From: UBA5239 sp040391785
Lineage (GTDB): Bacteria > Verrucomicrobiota > Lentisphaeria > Victivallales > Victivallaceae
DNA length: 64,000 bases
Assembly (NCBI GenBank): GCA_040391785.1
Contig: JBEBXH010000017.1
Coordinates: 13,073 to 77,072, forward strand
Direction: 5' to 3'
The position numbers were made by a program, and so were the translations under genes. Of the stretch, positions 35,069 to 44,105 are shown piece after piece. Position 1 is the stretch's first letter. Each line of letters starts with the position of its first letter. The notes under the pieces are model-generated. The model saw only the letters and a list, made by a program, of their open reading frames with translations, did not search any database and was not told where the DNA came from.

Positions 35069-35749
35069 CTATTTCAACGGATAGAAATTGTCATTGGAGA
35101 TTTCCCCAATTGAATGCATCGCCACATGGCCGTCCAGAAATGCCACCCCGCCGCGGTTCGCATGCGGGAAATACATACCGGTCAAGTCGCTGTTCATCCG
35201 GTAATCCCACTTGGTGCAATAGTTATAATTGGTGGCCCCCAGGTCGCTGCCGGTCCGGTAGGCGTCGGCGAAGGTCAGCAACGTGCTCGGCCGTGCCACC
35301 TGGCTGCGCTTCACCCGCCCATAGGTACCGGCTTTCGGATATACGGATGGCAGTTGGTTATAGCCGTAATCGGCATACGCCCAACCGGCCCATCCTTTGT
35401 CATTGACCGGGCAATCCACCGGTCCGCCCGGCTCAATCCCGGCATAGGTGGAGTCTTTCCATCGCATATTCAAGTACTGCGTGGCGAAAAACGAGGTGCT
35501 GGTGGCGGTAACCCAATAAACATTGGCGCCACTGGCCCCGTAAGGAAAAATATACTTGAAAAATTCCCCGTTATAGTCGTCCTGGTAAGCATACAGGGCT
35601 GATCCCAACGTTTTCAGCTTTCCCATACAGGTCACTTCCTTGGCTTTCTGTCTGGCATTGTTCAGCGCCGGCAGCAACATGGCAGCCAGGATCGCGATAA
35701 TCGCGATGACTACCAGGAGCTCGATGAGTGTAAATTTACGCCTTCCCAT
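35069..35749 (-). CDS. DUF1559-type pseudopilin
   Basis: 226 residues starting MGRRKFTLIELLVVIAIIAI, then LPALNNARQKAKEVTC; C-terminal motif VAFLDGHVAMHS. The -1 residue is Lys instead of Gly. It is one base from the DUF4434 gene and 13 bases from the giant enzyme gene, all on the minus strand, so it is translated within the same operon. Confidence 0.88.
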   Translation of the reverse strand: MGRRKFTLIELLVVIAIIAILAAMLLPALNNARQKAKEVTCMGKLKTLGSALYAYQDDYNGEFFKYIFPYGASGANVYWVTATSTSFFATQYLNMRWKDSTYAGIEPGGPVDCPVNDKGWAGWAYADYGYNQLPSVYPKAGTYGRVKRSQVARPSTLLTFADAYRTGSDLGATNYNYCTKWDYRMNSDLTGMYFPHANRGGVAFLDGHVAMHSIGEISNDNFYPLK

Positions 35750-35750
35750 A

Positions 35751-36680
35751 TCAATCCTCCGTAAAGTTGATGTTGTGTTTGGCTGTCAGATAGGTCAGGT
35801 AACGGTCATACAATCCGTGCGCGGACGGAAACAGGGAATAAGGACTGAGGAAATGCGGCGCTTCGAAGGTGATGATCTTCTCGGCCCACTGCTGGGCGGC
35901 TTCCAGCTTGAACTGCATTTTCTGCCATTCGATCGGGGGGAAGCGCCACGGCATGTCGCGGTCGAACGTTTCGAGATTGGACCAGAATGCGACATTGTAT
36001 TCGGCGGAAAGCTTGGACGTCGCCTCCAGATACTCGGGCAATTCCCGGAAATCGACATGCCCGTCCATGAACGCCGCCTCGTCGATCAACTCCCCGACCT
36101 GATCGTAGATGTAACGGAAATGCTTGACGTGCAGTTCCGGCGTCATAAAGGACTGTCCGTATTTTTTGCCGGCATACCGGGGCGAAATCAGGATACGCTT
36201 GGTCGAATCGTAGGATTTGGCCTTGAGCATGAGCGGTTTCCAGATCAGGTGCTGGTGAAACTTCATATCCCCCTCGTGGCTGATGTACCAGCCGTAGAAC
36301 GACGGATGATGTCCATAACGTGCCCAGAGTTCCTCGATCAATTTGAGGTTGACATCGATCTCGTTTTCCCAGTCGTTGACCCGCCAGAAATCATTGGTAT
36401 CGAACAGCCCCACATACATTTTCAGCCCGATCCGGTCGGCCTCGGCCAGCCAGAACTCCACCAGGTCGTCCTCCTCGTACAGCGTGGTCCGCATGACCGG
36501 CGATTTGTACATGGCCGAATCGCCCCAGCCGACCCGGATCATGATGCAGGTGTCCATGCCGATGCGCTTCATGTCGGTCAGCTGTTTGCGCCAGACTTCG
36601 CGGGTCCAGTTGTTGGAGGGAATATCACTGGCGACTCCGTCCAGGAAACTGCCGGAAACAATTTTGAAAGGTACGTTCAT
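35751..36680 (-). CDS. DUF4434-like TIM-barrel protein (putative glycoside hydrolase)
   Basis: 309 residues from the ATG at 36680, supported by GAGGATAAA upstream; the longer frame to 36821 overlaps the LacI gene. The pattern fits DUF4434: VSGSFLDGVASDIPSNNWTR, WRKQLTDMKRIGMDTCIMIR, MYVGLFDTNDFW, FYGWYISHEGDMK and a late WSNLETFDRDM. Glu in SHEGD and Glu in NLETF are plausible acid/base residues. No signal peptide, so it may act in the cytoplasm on a product of the giant enzyme encoded downstream. Substrate unknown. Confidence 0.7.
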   Translation of the reverse strand: MNVPFKIVSGSFLDGVASDIPSNNWTREVWRKQLTDMKRIGMDTCIMIRVGWGDSAMYKSPVMRTTLYEEDDLVEFWLAEADRIGLKMYVGLFDTNDFWRVNDWENEIDVNLKLIEELWARYGHHPSFYGWYISHEGDMKFHQHLIWKPLMLKAKSYDSTKRILISPRYAGKKYGQSFMTPELHVKHFRYIYDQVGELIDEAAFMDGHVDFRELPEYLEATSKLSAEYNVAFWSNLETFDRDMPWRFPPIEWQKMQFKLEAAQQWAEKIITFEAPHFLSPYSLFPSAHGLYDRYLTYLTAKHNINFTED

Positions 36681-36693
36681 TTTATCCTCATTA

Positions 36694-37740
36694 CTAGAAG
36701 TTTTGTAAATGCGCCTCAAGATAAGGCTTGAGCCAACAGGATTCGACCGGAGTTCCCGCCAGCATATCGGACAACTTGCCGAGCGCCTGATATCCCATTT
36801 CGTACAAAGGCTGGATGACACAGGCCGAATCGAAAAGCGGCAGCGGATCCCCCTTCGGCGAATCGTAACGAACCGGCCAAACCTCGCGGTTCAACCCGAC
36901 TCCACGCTGAATCAGCTTCATGGCGATCAGCGAACTGAGCTTGGAAGTCGTCTGAAACATGCCGTGCGGATACGTGCCGATCCGGTCCAGGTATGCCGTG
37001 ACCAACGGGTCCAGCACCTTGCGGTAGTCCTCATAATCGAAATTCGCCTTGTTCACCGGATACTCGAATATATCCACGCCGTTTATTCCATTCGCCTTCA
37101 GCGCCTCAACAAATCCCTTGCTGCGGAGCACACTGTAACGGGGCGGCGTCTGGCAGACGGAAAATTCCCTGCAGCCACATTCCCTGAGCAGATATTCAGC
37201 CGCCAGGGCCCCGCCATATTCTTCATCGATATTCAATGAAACCATATCCTCGAAGATATTGTCGTAACCGTCGTTATGGCTGTTCATAAAAATGATTTTA
37301 CCGCCGTTCGCCCGGTAAGCCTCTATTTCCTTCCGGAGCAAATCAGGATCCATTTCGCGCTGCATATAAAAGAGGACCCCGGTATTTTTCTGCTGGTTCA
37401 TCGAATCGAGAAACCCCAGATAATCGTTCGGCCGGGAAAAATAATGCAATGTCAGAGGCAAGCCCAGCTCGCGGGCCGCGGTGGCGATCCCCATGGTCAA
37501 CTGGCTGATCTGCGTCGTCGCCCACGACGGAACCAATACCCGGATGGCCGGCGTCTGCCCGCGGCGCAAAGACGCGGCATGCAAATTGGCCGAATAGCCC
37601 ATTTCCTGTGCCGCCCGGCGGATTTTTTCCCGGGTTTCATCGGATATCTTGTCATGCTTGCCGCGCTGGCTGCTCAGCGAACGCGAAACCACGCCCAATG
37701 AGAATCCGGTTTTCCGCGCAATGTCAATTTGTCGAACCAT
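36694..37740 (-). CDS. LacI-family regulator
   Basis: 348 residues. The N-terminus is the classic LacI helix-turn-helix and hinge: RQIDIARKTGFSLGVVSRSL, then REKIRRAAQEMGYSANLHAA and SLRRGQTPAIRVLVPSWATT. The rest is a periplasmic-binding-protein-like sugar sensor (VSLNIDEEYGGALAAEYLLR, FQTTSKLSSLIAMKLIQRGV). It heads the operon with DUF4434, pseudopilin and CBM9/GH-like genes and probably represses it until a glycan product binds. Its promoter and a candidate operator are at 37765-37814. Confidence 0.9.
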   Translation of the reverse strand: MVRQIDIARKTGFSLGVVSRSLSSQRGKHDKISDETREKIRRAAQEMGYSANLHAASLRRGQTPAIRVLVPSWATTQISQLTMGIATAARELGLPLTLHYFSRPNDYLGFLDSMNQQKNTGVLFYMQREMDPDLLRKEIEAYRANGGKIIFMNSHNDGYDNIFEDMVSLNIDEEYGGALAAEYLLRECGCREFSVCQTPPRYSVLRSKGFVEALKANGINGVDIFEYPVNKANFDYEDYRKVLDPLVTAYLDRIGTYPHGMFQTTSKLSSLIAMKLIQRGVGLNREVWPVRYDSPKGDPLPLFDSACVIQPLYEMGYQALGKLSDMLAGTPVESCWLKPYLEAHLQNF

Positions 37741-37764
37741 ATTTTATCATCCTTTTCAGCGGCG

Positions 37765-37774
37765 CAATCGATTG
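37765..37774. promoter_or_regulatory. Candidate LacI-type operator CAATCGATTG
   Basis: A perfect 10-bp palindrome with the central CG typical of LacI-family sites lies between the -10 box and the start codon of the LacI gene at 36694-37740, consistent with autorepression. Confidence 0.5.
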
Positions 37775-37786
37775 TTCCATGTTAAT

Positions 37787-37814
37787 ATTATAATCCTGAA
37801 CCCGGTTTTGTCAA
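37787..37814 (-). promoter_or_regulatory. Consensus promoter of the LacI/DUF4434/pseudopilin/GH operon
   Basis: On the minus strand, perfect TTGACA (37809-37814), a 16-bp spacer and perfect TATAAT (37787-37792). Confidence 0.75.
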
Positions 37815-37870
37815 TACTCCCGCGACGAATTTTCCCGAATTTATTTTCCCCGTTGCCAAAAGCCATTTAC

Positions 37871-37966
37871 ATAGGACGAATAAGACCTATAGGAGATATA
37901 GGAGACCAACTCTTGAGCTCAATAACCGTTTCCTATATGTCCTATTCGTCCTATGCGTCCTATTAA
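37871..37966. repeat. Long hairpin of 9-bp repeats (element C)
   Basis: The right arm (about 37931-37966) is four 9-bp units beginning TCCTAT (TCCTATATG, TCCTATTCG, TCCTATGCG, TCCTATTAA). The left arm (37871-37907) is the imperfect inverse of the type ATAGGACGAA. The loop holds the palindrome TTGAGCTCAA. It lies between two divergent regulator genes, so it is not a simple terminator. Apart from this element and the two promoters, nothing else was seen in 37741-38058. Confidence 0.7.
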
Positions 37967-37992
37967 TTTGCTTTATTTCATATCTTGGGGGA

Positions 37993-38020
37993 TTGACTTT
38001 TTGATCATTTAGGCTATAAT
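37993..38020 (+). promoter_or_regulatory. Promoter of the regulator at 38059
   Basis: TTGACT (37993-37998), a 16-bp spacer and perfect TATAAT (38015-38020). The -35 context TTGACTTTTTGAT is the same as at 10322-10334. Confidence 0.72.
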
Positions 38021-38058
38021 TAGGATAGTGACCATTTTATACAACGGATAATAAAAAA

Positions 38059-39165
38059 ATGTCTGAACTGGGTTTTGTACCGAAACATTTGTTGGTGGCC
38101 GATAAGATCCGCGCGGAAATTGTTTCCGGAAAATTGCGGGTGGGCGACCGTTTGAAGCCGGATACGGAGCTCGCGCAGCAGTATGAAATCAATAAGCAGA
38201 CCGTGGCCAACGGCATGGCCGAGCTGGTCAAAGAAGGATTGATCAGCCGGGCTCCGCGGCGCGGTTCGCTGGTCATCAGCAATACGCCGGGGCCGGGCAA
38301 GCGCGGCAACATGGTCGGAGTACTGACCAGGTCCACCGGGCACATGTATCAGGACATGGCACGCGCCATGAGCCGGGGACTGGTGAAGCACGGCCTCTAT
38401 CCCGTCTGGATCAACGAACAACTATTTCTGGACGCCTCAAACGAACCGGACAATCAGGAAATCCTGAAATTGCTGGAACGCCTGATTGCCGACCATCCCT
38501 TCGGCCTGATCATCGATGCCGACCGATTCATGCCGTTCAATGAAATTCAAAAGAACCTCGCGAAAACCGGACGCCTGGTCTTCGTCTACCATTACCTTCA
38601 TGAAGAACGCCTGCCGGGCGCGTATGTACTGGTCGATCTGGAAAAAGTCGGCAAGCTCATCGCCAGCCACCTGGCGAAAAATGGACACCGCCGCCTCAGT
38701 TACCTGACCGCCCCGCAGGAAAAGCGGAGACCGTATTTTGAGACCCCGCATGAAATCATCTGCCGGACCATGCAGAAATACTGCAATGACAATAAACTCG
38801 AATTCATCGCCGAAATACCGGAGCGCTGCTTCAAAGGCGAACCGATTGAAGCGATCCTGTCCGATTTCCGTCAACGAAATCTGATGCCGACCGGATTCGG
38901 GGTTCATTCGGATAGCTTCGCCGTCAATGCGGTAATGCCCGCGCTGGCAAAACTGAAACTCCGGATGCCGGAGGATATCTCGCTCGTCGGCATGGGCGAT
39001 ACCCCGTGGTGCCAGGAAACCACCCCGCCCCTGACCTCCATCTCGCTGCAGCCTCAGGAAATGGGCGAAATGGCGGTGGCCCAGCTTTTCACCTCGGGCA
39101 ATACGGAACATCGAATCAAGCCGGAACTGATTATCCGGAAATCGGTTAAAAATTACAACCTTTAA
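38059..39165 (+). CDS. GntR-type regulator with LacI-like sensor domain
   Basis: 368 residues. Winged helix: LVADKIRAEIVSGKLRVGD, ELAQQYEINKQTVANGMAEL, EGLISRAPRRGSLVI. From about residue 85 a sugar-sensor fold follows (NMVGVLTRSTGHMYQDMARA, FGLIIDADRFM, GVHSDSFAVNAVMPALAKLK, DISLVGMGDTPWCQETTPPL). It heads the cassette with the pseudopilin at 39178 and the GH99-like gene at 39855, and is the counterpart of the regulator at 2801. Confidence 0.83.
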   Translation: MSELGFVPKHLLVADKIRAEIVSGKLRVGDRLKPDTELAQQYEINKQTVANGMAELVKEGLISRAPRRGSLVISNTPGPGKRGNMVGVLTRSTGHMYQDMARAMSRGLVKHGLYPVWINEQLFLDASNEPDNQEILKLLERLIADHPFGLIIDADRFMPFNEIQKNLAKTGRLVFVYHYLHEERLPGAYVLVDLEKVGKLIASHLAKNGHRRLSYLTAPQEKRRPYFETPHEIICRTMQKYCNDNKLEFIAEIPERCFKGEPIEAILSDFRQRNLMPTGFGVHSDSFAVNAVMPALAKLKLRMPEDISLVGMGDTPWCQETTPPLTSISLQPQEMGEMAVAQLFTSGNTEHRIKPELIIRKSVKNYNL

Positions 39166-39177
39166 ACAGGAGAAACT

Positions 39178-39840
39178 ATGAAAAAGCGAACGCATTTCAC
39201 ACTTATTGAGCTTCTTGTAGTTATTGCTATTATAGCAATTCTCGCAGCATTACTGCTGCCGGCGCTGAACAAAGCTCGCGAAACGGCCAAATCCACCAAA
39301 TGCCTCAGTAATCTCAAGCAGATCGCCCTCGGCAGCGACATGTACGCGGGGGATCATAAAGATATGTATCCGGCATGGAGTCCGATCGCCTGGTATTACA
39401 ATCCATGGCGGCTGCTCCTGGAGGGAAAATATGTCACAGAACCCCTGATCGGCTGCCCGGCAATTGAACAAACCCGAACATTCTACGACTACAGAAAATA
39501 CGGGCGCTCCACCTATGTCTGGGAAGCCTCCTCCGGCTGGTGGAGCTCGGTCCTGTACGCTCCCGCCATCAAAAGCGGCAAGATCGCCAAGGATGCGTCG
39601 AATTGTGTCATGACCTATTGCTCAGGCAATTTAGGGACTATCAGTACTGCCCGGGCCAGCATAGGTGCGGATTTAATATCCACCGAATTTGAATACCCCA
39701 GTCAGAATCAGCATCAGGGCCGGTTCCACTATTTCGCGGCTGACGGCGGCGCCCGGAGAACCGGCGTCGATATTCGTCCTTACATCGGCTGGGTCGCCAG
39801 AAGAACACAACTTGGTCTCACCGCCAATCAATTTTTCTAA
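39178..39840 (+). CDS. DUF1559-type pseudopilin
   Basis: 220 residues starting MKKRTHFTLIELLVVIAIIA, then LPALNKARETAKSTKC; the C-terminal motif is YFAADGGARRTG. The -1 residue is His rather than Gly. ACAGGAG precedes the start, and the gene is 12 bases after the regulator and 14 bases before the GH99-like gene, indicating one operon. Confidence 0.88.
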   Translation: MKKRTHFTLIELLVVIAIIAILAALLLPALNKARETAKSTKCLSNLKQIALGSDMYAGDHKDMYPAWSPIAWYYNPWRLLLEGKYVTEPLIGCPAIEQTRTFYDYRKYGRSTYVWEASSGWWSSVLYAPAIKSGKIAKDASNCVMTYCSGNLGTISTARASIGADLISTEFEYPSQNQHQGRFHYFAADGGARRTGVDIRPYIGWVARRTQLGLTANQFF

Positions 39841-39854
39841 CTCGGAGAATTTTC

Positions 39855-42332
39855 ATGAAGTTCCTGTCCCTGACCATCATTCTGTCGTTAATTGCCATCC
39901 TGACCGCAGCGGAGGACCACCGCCCGGCATTCGACAAATCCCCTTACAAAGGCACGCTGTGGACGCAGGTCAATCCCTGGTGGCCGCCGAATAAACCGCG
40001 TCAGTTCTATCCATTGGGCGGCCCGAACTACGCCCGCAAGATTTACCCGGGAAACCCTGTTTCATACTGGAAAGAAGCTATGGAAGAAACCCGGAAACGC
40101 GGCATGACCGGGTGGCAATTCGAACTGGTGGCCTCAGCCCCCGGCTACGGATATAATTTCAAAAGTGAAATTCTGAAAGCGGCCGAAGAACTCGGCGAAG
40201 ATTTCAAGCTGATGCCCTTTGTGGGGCTTTTCCGGCAGGGCGACGTGGAGCTGGCCATTAAGCAATTGAATGCCCAATTCGACATATTCGCCAAAGAGTG
40301 GAAGGAACATCCGAATATTTATCGCCTGAGCGGCCGTCCGGTGATTTCCGTTTTCACCCCTTTTGATTATACTCCTGAAGAATGGGCACGGATCATTCCT
40401 CAATTCGAAGAGCGCTTCGGCCCGGCCGTCTGGCTGATGAATATCTGGTGGAAAACGTACGACGTCAAAAGCAAACCGCAGCAGTTGCGTGACTATCTCC
40501 CCTATTTCGACGGTATCACCGCTTATGCCAACTGGGGCAGTCAGGATGAGCTCTACCGCACGGTCGGCGAGATCATGCACAAGGAATTCCCACAGAAGAT
40601 TTTCGAGGGCTCGGTACATAATACTTATTCGGTTCACTATTATCACGGCGGCGTACCGACTTATCTGTCGGAAAAATACCGGAAATCCTGGCAAACGATG
40701 GCCGACAACAATGTCGATGCGGTGGTCATGACCAACCTTTTCGATCACTGGGAAAACTCCATCGTCCTGCCTTGCTATGAGCGCGAGGATTTCCTGATGC
40801 GTTATGCCGAATACCAGATGCACGGGATTTTCGGGAAAAAATTCACGCCGGCCTCCGCCCCGGAACTGGTCCTGACCAATTACATCGACATCATCCCGGG
40901 ACGCCGCGCCATCCGTTTCGAGGTGATCGCGTTTCCGCTGGCGCCCGGCGTCAAAGAACGGACCATGGAATTCGCCGTGGAAGTGTGCGATTCCGCTGGT
41001 AACGTACTGCACACCTTCCCCTCGCAACAAATCACGCTCGACGACCTGCAGAGCCATGTATTCGAATTGCCGCTGGAGAAGTTCATTGACCAGCGCGCGG
41101 TGATCCCGCGCATCGTCGGTACCTGGCAGGGCAAGGAATGGCAAAGCGATTACAATCCGCCGACCATCCTCGACACCTCCATCCGCACCAGCTGGATGTT
41201 CTGGGCCCGTTCCAGCCGCAACCGCGTTCCGCTCAAGGAAAACGAAGGCTGGAGCCTCAGCGGCACCCTGCCGGGCGGTACTCTCAACTGGAACGAGGCA
41301 AACGGCTGCGGTTTCTTCCGCAGCATGATTATGCCCGCCGACGCCATCGCGGATAAACGCCTCCGGATTATCCGTAACGGCATGGAATGGCAGTCGTATT
41401 CCGCGAAAAACCTGAACCTGGGACGCCCCTTTCTGCTCCCGTTCCCGGTCGCCGCGCTGAACTATTACTGGCTCGAGCTGGAAACCGCAAACGGCAACCG
41501 TTTTCAAACGTTCCCTGTCTGGGTGGAATCCGGCCTGCGCAAGGGCAACGTGAAGCTGCCGATATTTCTGGCGGACAAACGGGTTATCCAGACGTCAGTA
41601 GAGGCGGTGCGGGTCCCGTTTTTCCAATACCCGTGCCAGTTCGACTCGGGCAATATGCTTCTGGATGTTTCCGGCTATAACCATCACGGCCGCCGCCAGA
41701 TCAACGGCAACGTCAATTACGCTTACGGCTCCCTCGGCGCGACCGGGTACTACCATTACCATAACGGCAACGTCGGCGGCGCCGAAAATCCGATGTTCAA
41801 ACGCGATCCCGATGGCCGGGGTTTCCTGAAATTTGACGCGGCAACGAAGGATTTCTATATCATCTCGGGCGGCACGGCCTTTCCCTACGCCGCCACCTGG
41901 GAACTGGAGTTCAGGGTCAGTGAAATCGGCACTCCGATGACGCTGATCGGCACCACCAATAATCAGATCAATATCCGGCTGGACAAGGACGGTTTCCTGA
42001 TCGCCTCGCGCGGCGGCGTGGCCGAAGGAATCGGCGGCAAGGCGCCGAGCACCAAAACCACGGTTTCAGTCAAATCGAAAAAGCCGGTTTCCCTCGCCAG
42101 ATGGCAGAAAATCGCCGTCGTGTACGACCTGAATAAACTGTCGCTGTATCTGGACGGCGTTTCGCAGGGCTCCGCGGCAATCGCGCCGGACGGCGACCAC
42201 GAAGGCATCACCCATCTGGCCGTCGGTGCAGGACTCGGGATGCTGCACAATCCGCACAGTTATTTCACTGGCGATATCCGCAACATCCGCCTGTACGGAC
42301 GGAACCTCGCCCCACAGGAATTCCTGCCCTGA
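39855..42332 (+). CDS. Secreted GH99/GH71-like glycoside hydrolase with C-terminal LamG-like domain
   Basis: 825 residues with a signal peptide (MKFLSLTIILSLIAILTAAE). It is a paralogue of 3905-6328, sharing RPAFDKSPYKGTLWTQVNPW, MTGWQFELVA, NIYRLSGRPVISVF, YFDGITAYANWG and MTNLFDHWENSIVLPCYERE in the barrel (about 25-330), a beta-rich middle, and a C-terminal LamG-like domain (FFQYPCQFDSGNMLLDVSGY, WQKIAVVYDLNKLSLYLDGV, DIRNIRLYGRNLAP). The substrate is unknown; the two copies under different regulators suggest related but distinct glycans. GGAG precedes the start. It is convergent with the gene at 42333. Confidence 0.7.
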   Translation: MKFLSLTIILSLIAILTAAEDHRPAFDKSPYKGTLWTQVNPWWPPNKPRQFYPLGGPNYARKIYPGNPVSYWKEAMEETRKRGMTGWQFELVASAPGYGYNFKSEILKAAEELGEDFKLMPFVGLFRQGDVELAIKQLNAQFDIFAKEWKEHPNIYRLSGRPVISVFTPFDYTPEEWARIIPQFEERFGPAVWLMNIWWKTYDVKSKPQQLRDYLPYFDGITAYANWGSQDELYRTVGEIMHKEFPQKIFEGSVHNTYSVHYYHGGVPTYLSEKYRKSWQTMADNNVDAVVMTNLFDHWENSIVLPCYEREDFLMRYAEYQMHGIFGKKFTPASAPELVLTNYIDIIPGRRAIRFEVIAFPLAPGVKERTMEFAVEVCDSAGNVLHTFPSQQITLDDLQSHVFELPLEKFIDQRAVIPRIVGTWQGKEWQSDYNPPTILDTSIRTSWMFWARSSRNRVPLKENEGWSLSGTLPGGTLNWNEANGCGFFRSMIMPADAIADKRLRIIRNGMEWQSYSAKNLNLGRPFLLPFPVAALNYYWLELETANGNRFQTFPVWVESGLRKGNVKLPIFLADKRVIQTSVEAVRVPFFQYPCQFDSGNMLLDVSGYNHHGRRQINGNVNYAYGSLGATGYYHYHNGNVGGAENPMFKRDPDGRGFLKFDAATKDFYIISGGTAFPYAATWELEFRVSEIGTPMTLIGTTNNQINIRLDKDGFLIASRGGVAEGIGGKAPSTKTTVSVKSKKPVSLARWQKIAVVYDLNKLSLYLDGVSQGSAAIAPDGDHEGITHLAVGAGLGMLHNPHSYFTGDIRNIRLYGRNLAPQEFLP

Positions 42333-44084
42333 TCAGAGTTGTGACTCCAGAGACGCGATCTGCGCTTTGATGCGCGGCGCGTCAAACTGATAGCCGTGCG
42401 CTTCGATGTGATAACCGAAGCGCACGTCTTTTTCGACCAGCGGCAACAGTTTTTTCAGATTCTCGAGTTCGGCGGCAATGATTTCACGGTACTGCGGCAG
42501 GAACTTATCGTCCCATTCGCGGCGCAGCGCGTAAACCTGACAGAAGTGCAGCGTACTGGTGAAAAGATACAGGCAAACCCGCGCGTTGTCCAGCTCGGCC
42601 TCGACATGCTTCGAGTTAATGCCATTCAGCCCGGCGGCCAGCAGCTCGACGCCCTGCGTCCACTCGGCGATCATCCCGCGGAAGCCTTCGATTACTTCCT
42701 CGATCGTGTACCCGGCCAGCGACTCGGTCATATCATCGCCGCGCTCGTCCAGCAGCCACGAACGGCCGGCCGGTTTGCCGGTCAGCGGCTTCGGCTCCAT
42801 CGGCAAGATACAGGCGTAATTGGTGGGACCCACATACAGGAACGGAATCGAAAACGGATGGAAATTCATGGCATCGGCGAATTTGCCCCAGGCGGCCGCC
42901 ACCTTGCCGGTGTCCGCGCCGGGGAAATAATACGCTGCAAAATCGTTCAGCGCCTGTTCCTGGTCCTGCGATACGCCGTCTTCGAGGAAGTAATTCAATG
43001 CCGCGGTATTGGCGGTAATCAAATTGCCGAAGTTCCATGTGCCCATAAATCCGGCCAGCTTCATCTTATTGACATTGACCGCTTTTTTGTAAATATTGCC
43101 GATGATCGGCAAATTTGCCACCGTCGCCAGTTCGTGCGTGGTGCCGATCTGCAGTTTGGCCATCACTTTCAGCCCGCGGTTCGCCGCCAGCTCCCATGAT
43201 TCGGAAAATTGCGCTGAGGGCCCGGCGAAGCCCAGCGAATACTCGTCCATGGTCCGCTCTTTGCCCAGGATCATCCGCTTGCCGCCGCGCTCGAAGTCCG
43301 CCATCATGATCACGTCGATCGGCAAGTTCGAAATGATGTTCCAGCATGGCGCTTCCTCGTACATGGTCCACGACCAGTTCCAGGCGATGATCTTCAAATC
43401 GCCGCTCTGGCTGCGGATGCCGTCGCGCACCAGCTGAATCACTTCGTTGACGACTTCCCACGGCTTGCGGTCGCGGCAGTTCGGACACTCCATTTCGCTG
43501 AACGCCCAGTCGCCGTTGGCGGTGAAAATGCGTCCGCGCCGCGACCAGCAGTGCGCCGGGTATTCCGAAGCGGTGATCATGATGATCCCGCCCAGCCCGG
43601 GCAGTTGACGCGCCAGTTCGGCGGAGGCGTTGTACAGATATTTTTTGACCGGTTCCGTCGAGGTACACATGGCGCGCACCGCCACCATTTCGGTGTGGTC
43701 GCAGCCCTGCAGTTCTTCGCGCTGCCCCATGATTTCGGGGTGATTCTTGAATACCTCGTGGTCCTCGACCAGCGCGCGCGGCGGCTGCATATACAGAAAT
43801 ACCTTCAAGCCGTATTTCGCGGCGCGCTCGATTAAAGTGGAGAGACGCCGCTGGTGTTCCGCGGCGTCCGTGCCCAGCTCCGGAAAATCCGGAGTCTGGA
43901 CAATGTTGTGGAGCTTGGCATGAATCCAGACCGCGTTGAAGCCGGAATCCGCTATGCTTTTCAGTTCGGCATCGGTATATGCCTCAAGCACATTCCAGGT
44001 TTCTTCCCCGGCCGGGTTGTATCGACGGCTGAATTTGCCGAAATCGCTTTTCGACGAACGCCAGATTTTCAATAACTCATTCAT
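42333..44084 (-). CDS. Putative cytoplasmic TIM-barrel glycoside hydrolase, family unclear
   Basis: 583 residues without a signal peptide. The barrel part is suggested by SIADSGFNAVWIHAKLHNIV, AAKYGLKVFLYMQPPRALVE, GIIMITASEYPAHCWSRRGR, ECPNCRDRKP and LKIIAWNWSWTMY; the general style (conserved acidic SE followed by an ECPNC cysteine pair) resembles GH20/DUF4838-like enzymes. The C-terminal ~150 residues are helical. I could not assign a family. It is the last gene of the operon from 47183 and lies next to the M24-like gene. Confidence 0.5.
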   Translation of the reverse strand: MNELLKIWRSSKSDFGKFSRRYNPAGEETWNVLEAYTDAELKSIADSGFNAVWIHAKLHNIVQTPDFPELGTDAAEHQRRLSTLIERAAKYGLKVFLYMQPPRALVEDHEVFKNHPEIMGQREELQGCDHTEMVAVRAMCTSTEPVKKYLYNASAELARQLPGLGGIIMITASEYPAHCWSRRGRIFTANGDWAFSEMECPNCRDRKPWEVVNEVIQLVRDGIRSQSGDLKIIAWNWSWTMYEEAPCWNIISNLPIDVIMMADFERGGKRMILGKERTMDEYSLGFAGPSAQFSESWELAANRGLKVMAKLQIGTTHELATVANLPIIGNIYKKAVNVNKMKLAGFMGTWNFGNLITANTAALNYFLEDGVSQDQEQALNDFAAYYFPGADTGKVAAAWGKFADAMNFHPFSIPFLYVGPTNYACILPMEPKPLTGKPAGRSWLLDERGDDMTESLAGYTIEEVIEGFRGMIAEWTQGVELLAAGLNGINSKHVEAELDNARVCLYLFTSTLHFCQVYALRREWDDKFLPQYREIIAAELENLKKLLPLVEKDVRFGYHIEAHGYQFDAPRIKAQIASLESQL

Positions 44085-44105
44085 GCTCTGCCCCGTATGT
44101 TTGGC

